Below are positions 18,073-25,764 of a DNA stretch of 64,000 bases, piece by piece. The stretch is from Burkholderia seminalis DSM 23518. GTDB lineage: Bacteria > Pseudomonadota > Gammaproteobacteria > Burkholderiales > Burkholderiaceae. The stretch lies in NCBI RefSeq assembly GCF_902832885.1, contig NZ_CADFDK010000009.1, forward strand, positions 186,001 to 250,000, in the 5' to 3' direction. Under the pieces are notes generated by a model. The model saw only the letters and a program-made list of their open reading frames with translations, was not told the DNA's origin and ran no database searches. The position numbers were made by a program, and so were the translations under genes. The first letter of the stretch is position 1, and every line of letters starts with the position of its first letter.

Positions 18073-18990
18073 ATGCTGTCCGAAGACGAACTGGCGCTGC
18101 TCGACGCGATCCGTGCCACCGGCAGCCTGTCGCGTGCGGCCGCGCGGCTCGGCAAGGCGCCGTCGACGGTGTCGCACGCGGCGCGCCAGCTCGAAACGCG
18201 GTTCGACGCGCTGCTGTTCGACCGGCGCGGCTACCGACTGCAGCTCACGCCGGCCGGACAGGTGCTGGCCGACGAGGCGGCACGGCTGGCGCTGGACGTC
18301 GCGCGGCTCACGCAGCGCGTCCGGCAGATCGCGAGCGGCTGGGAGGACCGGCTGTGGATCGTCAGCGACGAGGTGCTGGAGTTCGACACGCTGCTGCCGG
18401 TCGTCCGCGCGTTCGACGCGCTCGATTCCGGCGTGTCGCTGCGCTTCACGCACGAAGTGCTCGGCGGCACCTGGGAAGCGCTGCGCGACGGCCGCGCGGA
18501 CCTGGTGGTCGGCGCGACCAACGAGCCGCCGGCGATTCCCGGCTTCAAATGGTTCGAGCTCGGCGCGATGGAATGGGTATTCGCGGTGTCGCCGCGCCAT
18601 CCGCTGGCCGCCGCGGGCGGCGTGCTGACGCGCGACGCGATCGGCGCGCATCGCGCGGTCGTCGTCGCCGATTCGTCGCGGCGCGCGGCCGGCCGTGCGT
18701 ACGGGCTGCTCGGCGGCCAGCCCGTGCTCGCGGTGCCGTCGATGCGCGCGAAGATCCTCGCGCAGCGCGACGCGCTCGGGGTCGGCTGGGTGCCGCGCCG
18801 GCGTGTCACGTCGCTGCTTGCGCGCGGCGAACTGGTCGAGAAACAGACGGCCGATCCGCGCGAGCCGAATCTGCTGTACGTGGCGTGGCATGGCGAACGC
18901 GACGGCCGCGCGCTGCAATGGTGGCTCGAGCAACTGCGCGAGCCGCGCCTTGCGCAGCGGCTGCTCGACGGGATCGACGTCGTCGGCTGA
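18073..18990 (+). CDS. LysR-family transcriptional regulator
   Basis: A 305-residue LysR protein beginning MLSEDELALLDAIRATG, with helix-turn-helix SRAAARLGKAPSTVSHAARQLE (about 18-40) and a type-2 periplasmic-binding-like effector domain (about 90-290). Divergent from the MocR gene and 121 bp upstream of a short-chain dehydrogenase with a clear palindrome in between. It may control either neighbour; no effector can be inferred. Confidence 0.9.
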   Translation: MLSEDELALLDAIRATGSLSRAAARLGKAPSTVSHAARQLETRFDALLFDRRGYRLQLTPAGQVLADEAARLALDVARLTQRVRQIASGWEDRLWIVSDEVLEFDTLLPVVRAFDALDSGVSLRFTHEVLGGTWEALRDGRADLVVGATNEPPAIPGFKWFELGAMEWVFAVSPRHPLAAAGGVLTRDAIGAHRAVVVADSSRRAAGRAYGLLGGQPVLAVPSMRAKILAQRDALGVGWVPRRRVTSLLARGELVEKQTADPREPNLLYVAWHGERDGRALQWWLEQLREPRLAQRLLDGIDVVG

Positions 18991-19002
18991 AGCGGCCGCC
19001 CA

Positions 19003-19029
19003 AACATGTTCGATGTTTTCGAACATGTT
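19003..19029. promoter_or_regulatory. Perfect 11-bp inverted repeat upstream of SDR gene
   Basis: AACATGTTCGA, 5-bp spacer, TCGAACATGTT. Each arm contains the palindrome ACATGT, and AACATGTTCG also recurs as a direct repeat 19 bp apart (19003 and 19022). It lies 83 bp before the SDR start and just after the LysR stop. Symmetry and position indicate an operator for a dimeric or tetrameric regulator, though which protein binds is unknown. Confidence 0.7.
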
Positions 19030-19111
19030 CGTCGCGCCCGTCGTACGGCAAGGCCGCACGCCGGGCGCATCCTGTGTTCACGGTCAACTCACCGGTTCAC
19101 AGGAGAACATC

Positions 19112-19861
19112 ATGCAACGCTTCGAAGGAAAAACGGTCCTCGTCACGGGCGGCAACAGCGGCATCGGCCTGGCGGCCGCCAAGGCATTCGCGGCCGAAGG
19201 CGCGCGGGTCATCATCACCGGGCGCGACGCCCAGACGCTGGAAGCCGCCCGGCAATCGCTCGGCGAAGGCGCGCTGGCGATCCGCAACGAGGCCGGCAGC
19301 GTCGCGTCGGCGCGCGCGCTGGCCGACGCGATCGCGACGGCGGGCGCCCGGCTCGACGCCGTGTTCATCAACGCGGGCGTCGCGAAGCTCGCGCCGTTCG
19401 CCGACAGCGACGAGGCCATGTGGGACCTCGTGTTCAACACCAACGTGAAGGGCGCGTATTTCCAGATCCAGTCGCTGGTGCCGCTGCTGAACCGCGGCGC
19501 GTCGATCGTGATCAACGGTTCGATCAACGCGCACATCGGGATGCCCGGCTCGTCGGTGTACGCGGCGAGCAAGGCGGCCGTCAATTCGTTCGCGAAGACG
19601 CTGTCGACGGAACTGTTGCCGCACGGCGTGCGCGTGAACGTCGTCAGCCCGGGACCGGTGCAGACGCCGCTGTACGGCAAGCTCGGGCTCGATGCGGCGA
19701 CGCTCGACGAGACGGCCGACAAGATCAAGGGCCTCGTCCCGGTCGGTCGTTTCGGTACGCCGGAAGAAATCGCGTCGACGGTGCTGCACCTGAGCGCGGC
19801 GGAATCGGCGTTCATCGTCGGCGCGGAAATCATCGCGTCGGGCGGGATGGGCCTGCTCTGA
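19112..19861 (+). CDS. Short-chain dehydrogenase/reductase
   Basis: A 249-residue classical SDR. The Rossmann dinucleotide motif is TGGNSGIG near the N-terminus, with VFINAG in place of the more usual NNAG, a Ser in INGSINA, and the catalytic YAASK in SSVYAASKAAV. It would oxidise or reduce an alcohol/ketone using NAD(P). The ATG follows an AGGAGAAC ribosome-binding site. Expression is probably governed by the palindrome at 19003-19029. Substrate unknown. Confidence 0.9.
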   Translation: MQRFEGKTVLVTGGNSGIGLAAAKAFAAEGARVIITGRDAQTLEAARQSLGEGALAIRNEAGSVASARALADAIATAGARLDAVFINAGVAKLAPFADSDEAMWDLVFNTNVKGAYFQIQSLVPLLNRGASIVINGSINAHIGMPGSSVYAASKAAVNSFAKTLSTELLPHGVRVNVVSPGPVQTPLYGKLGLDAATLDETADKIKGLVPVGRFGTPEEIASTVLHLSAAESAFIVGAEIIASGGMGLL

Positions 19862-19878
19862 TCCGCGACACCGACGAA

Positions 19879-19916
19879 GGCCGTTCGCCGGGCGCCGCGG
19901 CGCCCGGCGGACGGCC
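19879..19916. terminator. Strong GC hairpin between convergent SDR and levanase genes
   Basis: GGCCGTTCGCCGGGCGCC pairs with GGCGCCCGGCGGACGGCC across a two-base centre, giving an almost uninterrupted 18-bp stem. There is no T-run, so termination may be rho-assisted. It would separate the two converging transcripts. Confidence 0.55.
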
Positions 19917-19950
19917 CCGCCACGCGCGGGACGGAGCAGGCGAATCGCGC

Positions 19951-21573
19951 CTAGCGGGCGGCGCAGGCGCCGGCCTCGAGCTGCGTTACCGTGAGCCCGG
20001 AGAATGTCGCGCGGCCGTGCTCGGCGAACACGGCGACGCGGTCCGCATCGAGCGGCGGAAAGACCAGGTCGGTCAGCGCCACGCGGCCGCCGTTCGCGAA
20101 CACTTCGACCGAGCCGCGATCGACGACGATCTCGAGCCGCACTTGGCCGCGCTCGAGCGGCAGGTCCACGATGTGCTCGCGGCTGAACTTGTCGGCGAAA
20201 TGCGTTTCGCCCGAGCGGGAACGGTCGAGCGTCAGCGTGCGTTTCGCCGTGTCGTAGACGATCCGGGTGCCGGTCGACCCGTCGGCGGAACCCCGGACGA
20301 TCAGGCCGGCGCGCGCCGCTTGCCGCGGCGCCATCGTCACCGTGATGCGCTGGACCACGCCGCGTGTCGCGGCCGGCAGCACGCGCGTCGCGGAGTCGAC
20401 CGTGAGGTCGCCTTCGTGCACGACGGGCCGGCTGTCCGCCCACGCATCGAATGCGGCCGCCGGCGTGACGAAGAGCGTCGGCTCGCCGTCGATCGTCTTC
20501 AGCGACAGTTCGCGCGGCAGGGTGGTCGCGCCGCGCCACGGCGCAGTCGGCGCTTTCGCCGCGTAATCCCAGTTGCTCATCCACGCGATCGCGACGGGCC
20601 GCGCGCCGGGCGCGCCCGAGAACGTGCCGGCCGCGTAGAAGTCCGCGCCGTGATCGACCCAGCGGAATTGCGCGGGATCGGAGCCGGCGGGCGCAATGTG
20701 GTCGGGCACGAACGTGCGGCCGTCGAAATCGCCGACGAAATACATCGCCCCGGAACCGCCCGCGATCGACCACGGGTTGACGTTGACGATCATGACCCAC
20801 CTGATGCGTTGCGGATCGTCGTCGAGCGGCAGCGGCACGAGGTCCGGCATTTCCCACAGCGCGCCGTCGTGCGGCACGCCCGGCCGCGTGAAGTCGCTCA
20901 GGAAATTCCAGTGGATCAGGTCGTCGGAGCGATAGAGCTTCACGACGTGCGCGTCGGCGACGACCGTCGTCATCAGCCAGTAGCCGCCCGGCGCATACCA
21001 CGACACTTTCGGGTCGCGAAATTCCTTCGATTCCGGATCGAGCGTGAGCACCGGGTTGTGCGCATACGGCTGCCAGGTCGTGCCCTGGTCGAGGCTGTAC
21101 GCGAGCGACTGGGCCTGGACGCCCGGTGCGTGACCCGAGCCGGGCTTGTAGACGCTCGTATACAGCGCGACGAGCGGCGTGCGGCCCGGTTGGCCGAGAC
21201 CGGACGTGTTCAGCGTGTCGGCGACGATCGAGCCGGAGAAGATTTCCTCCGATGCGTTCGCGCGCATCGCGACCGGCTCTTCGCGCCAGTGGACGAGATC
21301 GGTGCTCGTCGCATGGCCCCACGACATGTTGCCCCAGTCGTTGCCGAGCGGATTGTATTGATAGAACAGGTGATAACGACCGTTGTCGTAGACGAGCCCG
21401 TTCGGATCGTTCATCCAGTTGCGCTGCGGCGTGTAGTGAAGCGCGGGCCGCCATTGCGGCGTGCCCTGGCCGGCCGGTGCGTCGCACGGGGCGGCGGCGA
21501 CCTGCGAGCACGCCAGGCAGGCGAGCAGCAACCGGGCGATCCGGAAGGTAAGGCGGAAAGACGTCGAATTCAT
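19951..21573 (-). CDS. Exported GH32 levanase/fructan hydrolase
   Basis: A 540-residue glycoside hydrolase family 32 enzyme with signal peptide (cleavage near VAAAPC). The five-blade catalytic domain shows WMNDPNG with nucleophile Asp56, FRDP with Asp187 as transition-state stabiliser, and WEMPD with acid/base Glu241. The C-terminal beta-sandwich (about 375-540) is complete. It should release fructose from levan, inulin or sucrose. It lies downstream of the levansucrase gene in the same orientation, so the pair would make and recycle levan. A hairpin terminator lies between them, so levanase may be expressed at a lower level than levansucrase. Exo-levanase versus invertase cannot be separated by eye. 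Confidence 0.92.
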   Translation of the reverse strand: MNSTSFRLTFRIARLLLACLACSQVAAAPCDAPAGQGTPQWRPALHYTPQRNWMNDPNGLVYDNGRYHLFYQYNPLGNDWGNMSWGHATSTDLVHWREEPVAMRANASEEIFSGSIVADTLNTSGLGQPGRTPLVALYTSVYKPGSGHAPGVQAQSLAYSLDQGTTWQPYAHNPVLTLDPESKEFRDPKVSWYAPGGYWLMTTVVADAHVVKLYRSDDLIHWNFLSDFTRPGVPHDGALWEMPDLVPLPLDDDPQRIRWVMIVNVNPWSIAGGSGAMYFVGDFDGRTFVPDHIAPAGSDPAQFRWVDHGADFYAAGTFSGAPGARPVAIAWMSNWDYAAKAPTAPWRGATTLPRELSLKTIDGEPTLFVTPAAAFDAWADSRPVVHEGDLTVDSATRVLPAATRGVVQRITVTMAPRQAARAGLIVRGSADGSTGTRIVYDTAKRTLTLDRSRSGETHFADKFSREHIVDLPLERGQVRLEIVVDRGSVEVFANGGRVALTDLVFPPLDADRVAVFAEHGRATFSGLTVTQLEAGACAAR

Positions 21574-21652
21574 GCGCGGTACCGTGCTTCGTCGGGCGAA
21601 GCGGGCAAGGGGCGCATGCCGCGTTCAACGGCGGCACGCGCGTGTGTTCGAA

Positions 21653-21696
21653 GAAAAAAGGGAGGCGCACACGCGACACGCGCGATATGCGCCTCC
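21653..21696 (-). terminator. Rho-independent terminator between levansucrase and levanase
   Basis: On the leftward strand the stem GGAGGCGCA...TGCGCCTCC (9 bp) is followed by CTTTTTTCTTCG. It lies 42 bp after the levansucrase stop and 79 bp before the levanase start. It would end most transcripts after levansucrase and limit read-through to levanase. Confidence 0.78.
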
Positions 21697-21738
21697 TCGA
21701 CCCCGGGCCTTTACCAGCTTTCTTTATAGTTGGTTATC

Positions 21739-23322
21739 CTAATTGACATGGCTGCTGCCGTCGTTGTGGCCGGCCCCGGTTGCAGGCAGGTTCGCGGGGA
21801 TGTCGCCGTAGCCGCCGAGCCCGCCGCTTCCGTAGGCGCGGTCGACCGCCGTCGACGTGCCGTTGATGCGCACTTTCACCGTCGGCGCGAGCGTGCCGCC
21901 GCGGCGCGGGCCGATCGCATCGATGAACGACTCGACGAGCCCGCCCGGCATCACGTAGTGCGAATACGACTGGAATTCGCGCGGGTTCTGGTTCGGATCC
22001 TGCGAATACGGCGCACCGGCCGGCGCGGAGAAGTCGGTCGGGTTGCCGAGCACGAGCCCGCTGCCGCCGTTCAGCGGCAGGAAGTCGCTGCGGATCCCGT
22101 TGCCGACGAAGCCGTACACGCCGTCCGGGCCGTCGACGCCGGCCGCCATCGTCGTGCGGTGGCTGATCGTGAACAGGTAGTACTTGCCGTCCTTCAGGTA
22201 GATCTGCGGCCGCTCGGTCTGGTCGTCGACGCAGTTCGCCGACAGGATCGGCGGCAGGAACTTCCACTCGGTCAGTTGCGGGTTCGTGGCGATCGCGAGG
22301 CCGACATTGGCCTTTTGATACACTGCGCCCGAATTCATCACCGCGTTGAGATCCTCCTTGTACGGATCGTTCGCCGCGTAGCCCAGGTCGGCGTCGGTAC
22401 AGGTGCGCGCGCCGCGCGGGCCGCCCGTGTTGCCTTCGAAGACCATGTAGGTCTTGCCCGGATGCGCGGGGTCGGTGAACACGAACGGATCGCGGAACGA
22501 GAAGTAGGTGTTCTGCTGGCCGGTCTGGTAGTACTTGCCGTCGGGCTCCAGCAGCGCCTTGTGATCGTCGAAGCCGCTGAACCACACGTGCTTGTCGTCG
22601 GCATGGATGTGGCCGTCGGTGCGCGTGATGATCGCCTGCGGCGGCGTGATGTCGGCGCCGCCGGGTGCCGAGCGGTTGAACGACGTCGCGGTGTAGTAGA
22701 GGCTGACGTTGTCACCGTGCGTGAGGCGAGCCGAGCCCGACCATTCGGCGTTGTTGGTCATCGGCGCGGTGCCGAACACCCTGGCGCTCGCGCCGTCCGG
22801 GAACAGGTGGCCGCCCCAGGTCCAGCCGCCGTTCGCGGGGCGCTGCGACGCGGGGATGCCCGCGCGGCGGTAGAAGAAGCCGATGCGCGCATGGACGTGA
22901 CGGTCGTCGAACGTGTAGCCCGCGTGCGGATCGGCGGTGAGCGAAAAGATCACCTCCCAGCCCTTGTAGCTGAGCTGGTTGGCGCGCAGGTCGGCCAGCG
23001 GCCAGGTGTCCCACACCCACACGTTCGAGTTGATCAGCGGGAAATCCTGCGGGATGTCCGGCATCGTCAGCGCTTGCGGCAGCGAGTTCCGGTCGGCGCC
23101 GGCGGTGTGCGATTGCGCGACGATCTGGCGGATGTCCGCGCGCGTCCAGCGCATCGTGAAGTTGCCTTCGGGATCGTAGGCTTGCTGGGAGTGAGGCGTG
23201 GGCATGGGCGCGCCCGTGCCGCCGGACTGCGCGTGCGCGACGGACGCGAAGGCGGCGAGTGCGCCGCCAGCGAGCAGCAAACGCCGGGTCGTCGCCGGGC
23301 GGAAAAAGGGAAAGTATGTCAT
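21739..23322 (-). CDS. sacB: Levansucrase (GH68)
   Basis: A 527-residue family 68 fructosyltransferase that polymerises fructose from sucrose into levan and releases glucose. Catalytic residues: nucleophile Asp105 in VWVWDTWPL, stabiliser Asp278 in SFRDPF, acid/base Glu370 in DDQTERPQIY. The N-terminus has an RR motif (ATTRRLLLAGGALAAFASVAHAQ) followed by a hydrophobic stretch, so it is exported, possibly by Tat. The ATG at 23322 follows an AGGAAA site; an upstream in-frame ATG at 23370 would lie very close to the operator. The promoter 70-100 bp upstream carries two LacI operators and the divergent LacI gene is adjacent, so sucrose or fructose induction is likely. Confidence 0.93.
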   Translation of the reverse strand: MTYFPFFRPATTRRLLLAGGALAAFASVAHAQSGGTGAPMPTPHSQQAYDPEGNFTMRWTRADIRQIVAQSHTAGADRNSLPQALTMPDIPQDFPLINSNVWVWDTWPLADLRANQLSYKGWEVIFSLTADPHAGYTFDDRHVHARIGFFYRRAGIPASQRPANGGWTWGGHLFPDGASARVFGTAPMTNNAEWSGSARLTHGDNVSLYYTATSFNRSAPGGADITPPQAIITRTDGHIHADDKHVWFSGFDDHKALLEPDGKYYQTGQQNTYFSFRDPFVFTDPAHPGKTYMVFEGNTGGPRGARTCTDADLGYAANDPYKEDLNAVMNSGAVYQKANVGLAIATNPQLTEWKFLPPILSANCVDDQTERPQIYLKDGKYYLFTISHRTTMAAGVDGPDGVYGFVGNGIRSDFLPLNGGSGLVLGNPTDFSAPAGAPYSQDPNQNPREFQSYSHYVMPGGLVESFIDAIGPRRGGTLAPTVKVRINGTSTAVDRAYGSGGLGGYGDIPANLPATGAGHNDGSSHVN

Positions 23323-23376
23323 CTCGTCGTCGTTTCCTGGGAAGGTGAAAGTGAACGGCTGAGTGGGCATCGATGT

Positions 23377-23390
23377 CCAAACCGGTTTGG
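23377..23390. promoter_or_regulatory. LacI-family operator O1 at levansucrase promoter
   Basis: CCAAACCGGTTTGG is a perfect 14-bp palindrome with the central CG step typical of LacI/PurR-family sites. It lies just downstream of the -10 element (23391-23396), covering the expected transcription start of the levansucrase gene. Confidence 0.85.
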
Positions 23391-23419
23391 ATGCTATTTC
23401 AAACCGGTTTGGACGTCAA
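23391..23419 (-). promoter_or_regulatory. Sigma-70 promoter of levansucrase with operator O2 in the spacer
   Basis: On the leftward strand TTGACG (23414-23419) is separated by exactly 17 bp from TAGCAT (23391-23396). The spacer contains a second operator, CAAACCGGTTTG (23400-23411), centred 22 bp (two helical turns) from O1. A bound repressor would sit between -35 and -10 and again at +1, so tight repression is expected. Confidence 0.75.
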
Positions 23420-23509
23420 AAGATAATTATTTGACGGTAATCACTACCGACAGGAAACAATTGCCGCCAATCGGCATGCCGTGCGGCGCATGAAGGGCGA
23501 GGAACGACG

Positions 23510-24523
23510 GTGAAGGTGAATCTGAAGGCGCTATCGGATGCGCTCGGGCTGTCGCGCACGACGGTCAGCCGCGCGTTGAACGGTTACGACGACGTCAGCG
23601 AGGCAACCCGCGAACGCGTCGCGCGGGCGGCGCGGGAAATGGGCTACGTGGCCGATCCGACCGCGCGCCGGCTGGCGACCGGTCGAGCGGACATGATCGG
23701 AATCGTTTATCCGTTCGGTGCGGGCGATCTTGGCGATCCGCGTTTCGGCGAGGTTGTCGCGGGCATGACCGAGCGGCTCGCCGAGCGCAATCTCGATTTC
23801 ATCATCGCGTCCGCGCGACCGAACGCGGAGCTGGAGACCTATCGGCGGATCGTCGACGGCAAACTGGTCGACGGGCTGATCGTCGCGCGCACGCTCGTCG
23901 ACGATCCGCGCATCGCGTACCTGCAATCGAGCGCGTTTCCGTACGTCGCGTACGGCCGCACGCAGGCGGCCGAACCGTACGCGTGGTTCGATTTCGACAA
24001 CGAGGCCGGCGCGCGCGATGCGGTGCGCAGGCTGATCGCCTTCGGGCATCGGCGCATCGCGATGATCAGCGCGCCGCTGGTGCTGAATTTCGCCGCACAG
24101 CGGCGCGCCGGTTTTCTGTCGGCGTTGCGCGAAGCGGGCATCGAACCCGATCCGGCGCTGCTCGTCGAGTGCCCGTTCACGCACGATGGCGGGTGGCAGG
24201 CCATGCGGGCATTGCTCGCGCGAGACGAGCGGCCGACGGCGCTGCTCGTCGACAACAACATCGCGGGCGGCGGCGCGTTCCGTGTGCTCGCGGACAGCGG
24301 GTTGCGCCTGGGCGCGGACATGTCGCTGATCGTCTATGACGGCGTGCCGCCGGACGTCACGCATCCGTATCGCGTGACGGCCGTCGTGCAGCCGACCGGG
24401 CATGCGTCGGGGCGCGCGCTGGCGGAACTCATGCTGCGGCTGCTGGGCGACGGCGTGCACGAGCATCGGCTCGAGGCGCCGGTCATCGAGACCGGCGACA
24501 CCGACGGCCCGCTGCGCGGCTAG
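23510..24523 (+). CDS. LacI-family repressor of the levan genes
   Basis: A 337-residue LacI/GalR regulator. The helix-turn-helix and hinge are LKALSDALGLSRTTVSRALNGYDDVSEATRERV followed by ARRLATGRADMIG; the remainder is a sugar-binding periplasmic-protein-like domain (about 62-330). It starts with GTG at 23510. Divergent from the levansucrase gene, with two perfect LacI-type palindromes in the 187-bp interval, so autoregulation and control of the levan genes are strongly suggested. The effector is probably sucrose, fructose or a phosphorylated derivative. Confidence 0.92.
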   Translation: MKVNLKALSDALGLSRTTVSRALNGYDDVSEATRERVARAAREMGYVADPTARRLATGRADMIGIVYPFGAGDLGDPRFGEVVAGMTERLAERNLDFIIASARPNAELETYRRIVDGKLVDGLIVARTLVDDPRIAYLQSSAFPYVAYGRTQAAEPYAWFDFDNEAGARDAVRRLIAFGHRRIAMISAPLVLNFAAQRRAGFLSALREAGIEPDPALLVECPFTHDGGWQAMRALLARDERPTALLVDNNIAGGGAFRVLADSGLRLGADMSLIVYDGVPPDVTHPYRVTAVVQPTGHASGRALAELMLRLLGDGVHEHRLEAPVIETGDTDGPLRG

Positions 24524-24936
24524 CCGGCGCGGGAACGGTGCGGGGCGTGATCGGCCCCGCGCGCGTTGCCGGGCCGGGTCCAGCATCGGGCGTGATGGAA
24601 AGGCCATGACGGCGGCAGGGGCGAATGCCCGTTTTTCTAGACGACCGGTCTAATCCGTCCTATCATCCGTCCTCATGAATGCGACGGCGTATTCGGGCGT
24701 GGACGACACGGACGCGAAAATGCCATTTCGTGCTGCGATGCTGTCCATGCGGCGAGACGCCGTCGTTTTATTTGGCTCATTTCTAGACGACTGGTCTAAT
24801 AGAGGCGTGGTATTCGGCGCGATCGATCGCACGATGACGCGCCAGCGCTGACTAACCGACAGGCGTACCGCGCCGACCGGCCATCGCCGGTTGCGCGGCC
24901 CTGTTCCCCCGTTCATTTTCGAAGGAGTGTCCGATC
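24524..24936. promoter_or_regulatory. Intergenic region with two TetR-type operators
   Basis: A 413-bp gap with two nearly identical 15-bp palindromic sites: TAGACGACCGGTCTA at 24638-24652 and TAGACGACTGGTCTA at 24784-24798, both embedded in the longer shared context TTTCTAGACGACYGGTCTAAT. The TAGAC(N5)GTCTA symmetry is typical of TetR-family operators that control oxidoreductases. No regulator is encoded adjacent. A 58-codon reading frame at 24675-24851 crosses the second site and looks spurious. Confidence 0.7.
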
Positions 24937-25623
24937 ATGAAGATTCTGGTTGTCCTGACCTCGCACGACACGCTCGGCGACACCGGCAAGAAGACCGGCT
25001 TCTGGCTCGAGGAACTGGCCGCGCCGTACTACGCGTTCAAGGATGCGGGCGTCGAACTGACGCTCGCATCGCCGAAGGGCGGCCAGCCGCCGCTCGACCC
25101 GAAAAGCAGCGATCCGTCCGCGCAGACCGACGCCACGCGCCGCTTCGACGCCGATGCGGCAGCCAAGGCGCAGCTCGCGTCGACGCACAAGCTGACCGAC
25201 GTGTCGGTGGACGACTACGACGCCGTGTTCTACCCGGGCGGCCACGGCCCGCTGTGGGATCTCGCCGAGGATCTGCATTCGATCGGCCTGATCGAGCGCG
25301 CGCTCGCCGCCGGCAAGCCGGTCGCGGCCGTCTGCCACGCGCCGGGCGTGTTGCGCCACGTGAAGAACCCGCAGACCGGCGAATCGGTGGTGCGCGGCAA
25401 GCGCGCGACGGGTTTCACCAACAGCGAGGAAGCCGCCGTCGAACTGACGGAAGTCGTGCCGTTCCTCGTCGAGGACATGCTGAAGACCAACGGCGCGGAA
25501 TTCGAGCGCAGCGCCGACTGGGCGCCGCACGTCGTCACCGACGGGCTGCTGATCACGGGGCAGAACCCCGCGTCGTCGGCGCCCGCTGCCGAGGCATTGC
25601 TCGCCAAGCTCGGCCGCCGCTGA
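24937..25623 (+). CDS. DJ-1/PfpI-family protein (type 1 glutamine amidotransferase-like)
   Basis: A 228-residue protein with the DJ-1/Hsp31 fold. The nucleophile elbow AVCHAPG places Cys133, with an early acidic residue in GFWLEELAAPYYAF. Relatives act as glutathione-independent glyoxalase III, deglycase or stress chaperones; which applies is not settled by sequence. It lies between the TetR-type operators and an Old Yellow Enzyme gene. That combination is common in electrophile-response regulons, suggesting detoxification of reactive carbonyls or quinones. Confidence 0.9.
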   Translation: MKILVVLTSHDTLGDTGKKTGFWLEELAAPYYAFKDAGVELTLASPKGGQPPLDPKSSDPSAQTDATRRFDADAAAKAQLASTHKLTDVSVDDYDAVFYPGGHGPLWDLAEDLHSIGLIERALAAGKPVAAVCHAPGVLRHVKNPQTGESVVRGKRATGFTNSEEAAVELTEVVPFLVEDMLKTNGAEFERSADWAPHVVTDGLLITGQNPASSAPAAEALLAKLGRR

Positions 25624-25764
25624 CCGCATGGCGCCGGCCGGTCCGGCGCCGTTCCCGTTTCGTCGCCGGGCACGGCCGGCCCGCCGACGGCCCGTATCGT
25701 TCCGCCGTGCGCATCGCGCGGCGCGTTCCCTGTCGTTTTGCAGAACCAAGCAAAGGAGTCGTGG

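Noticed and set aside
24675-24851. 58-codon frame between the TetR-type operators
   Set aside because: It crosses the second operator, has no ribosome-binding site and no resemblance to a TetR remnant.
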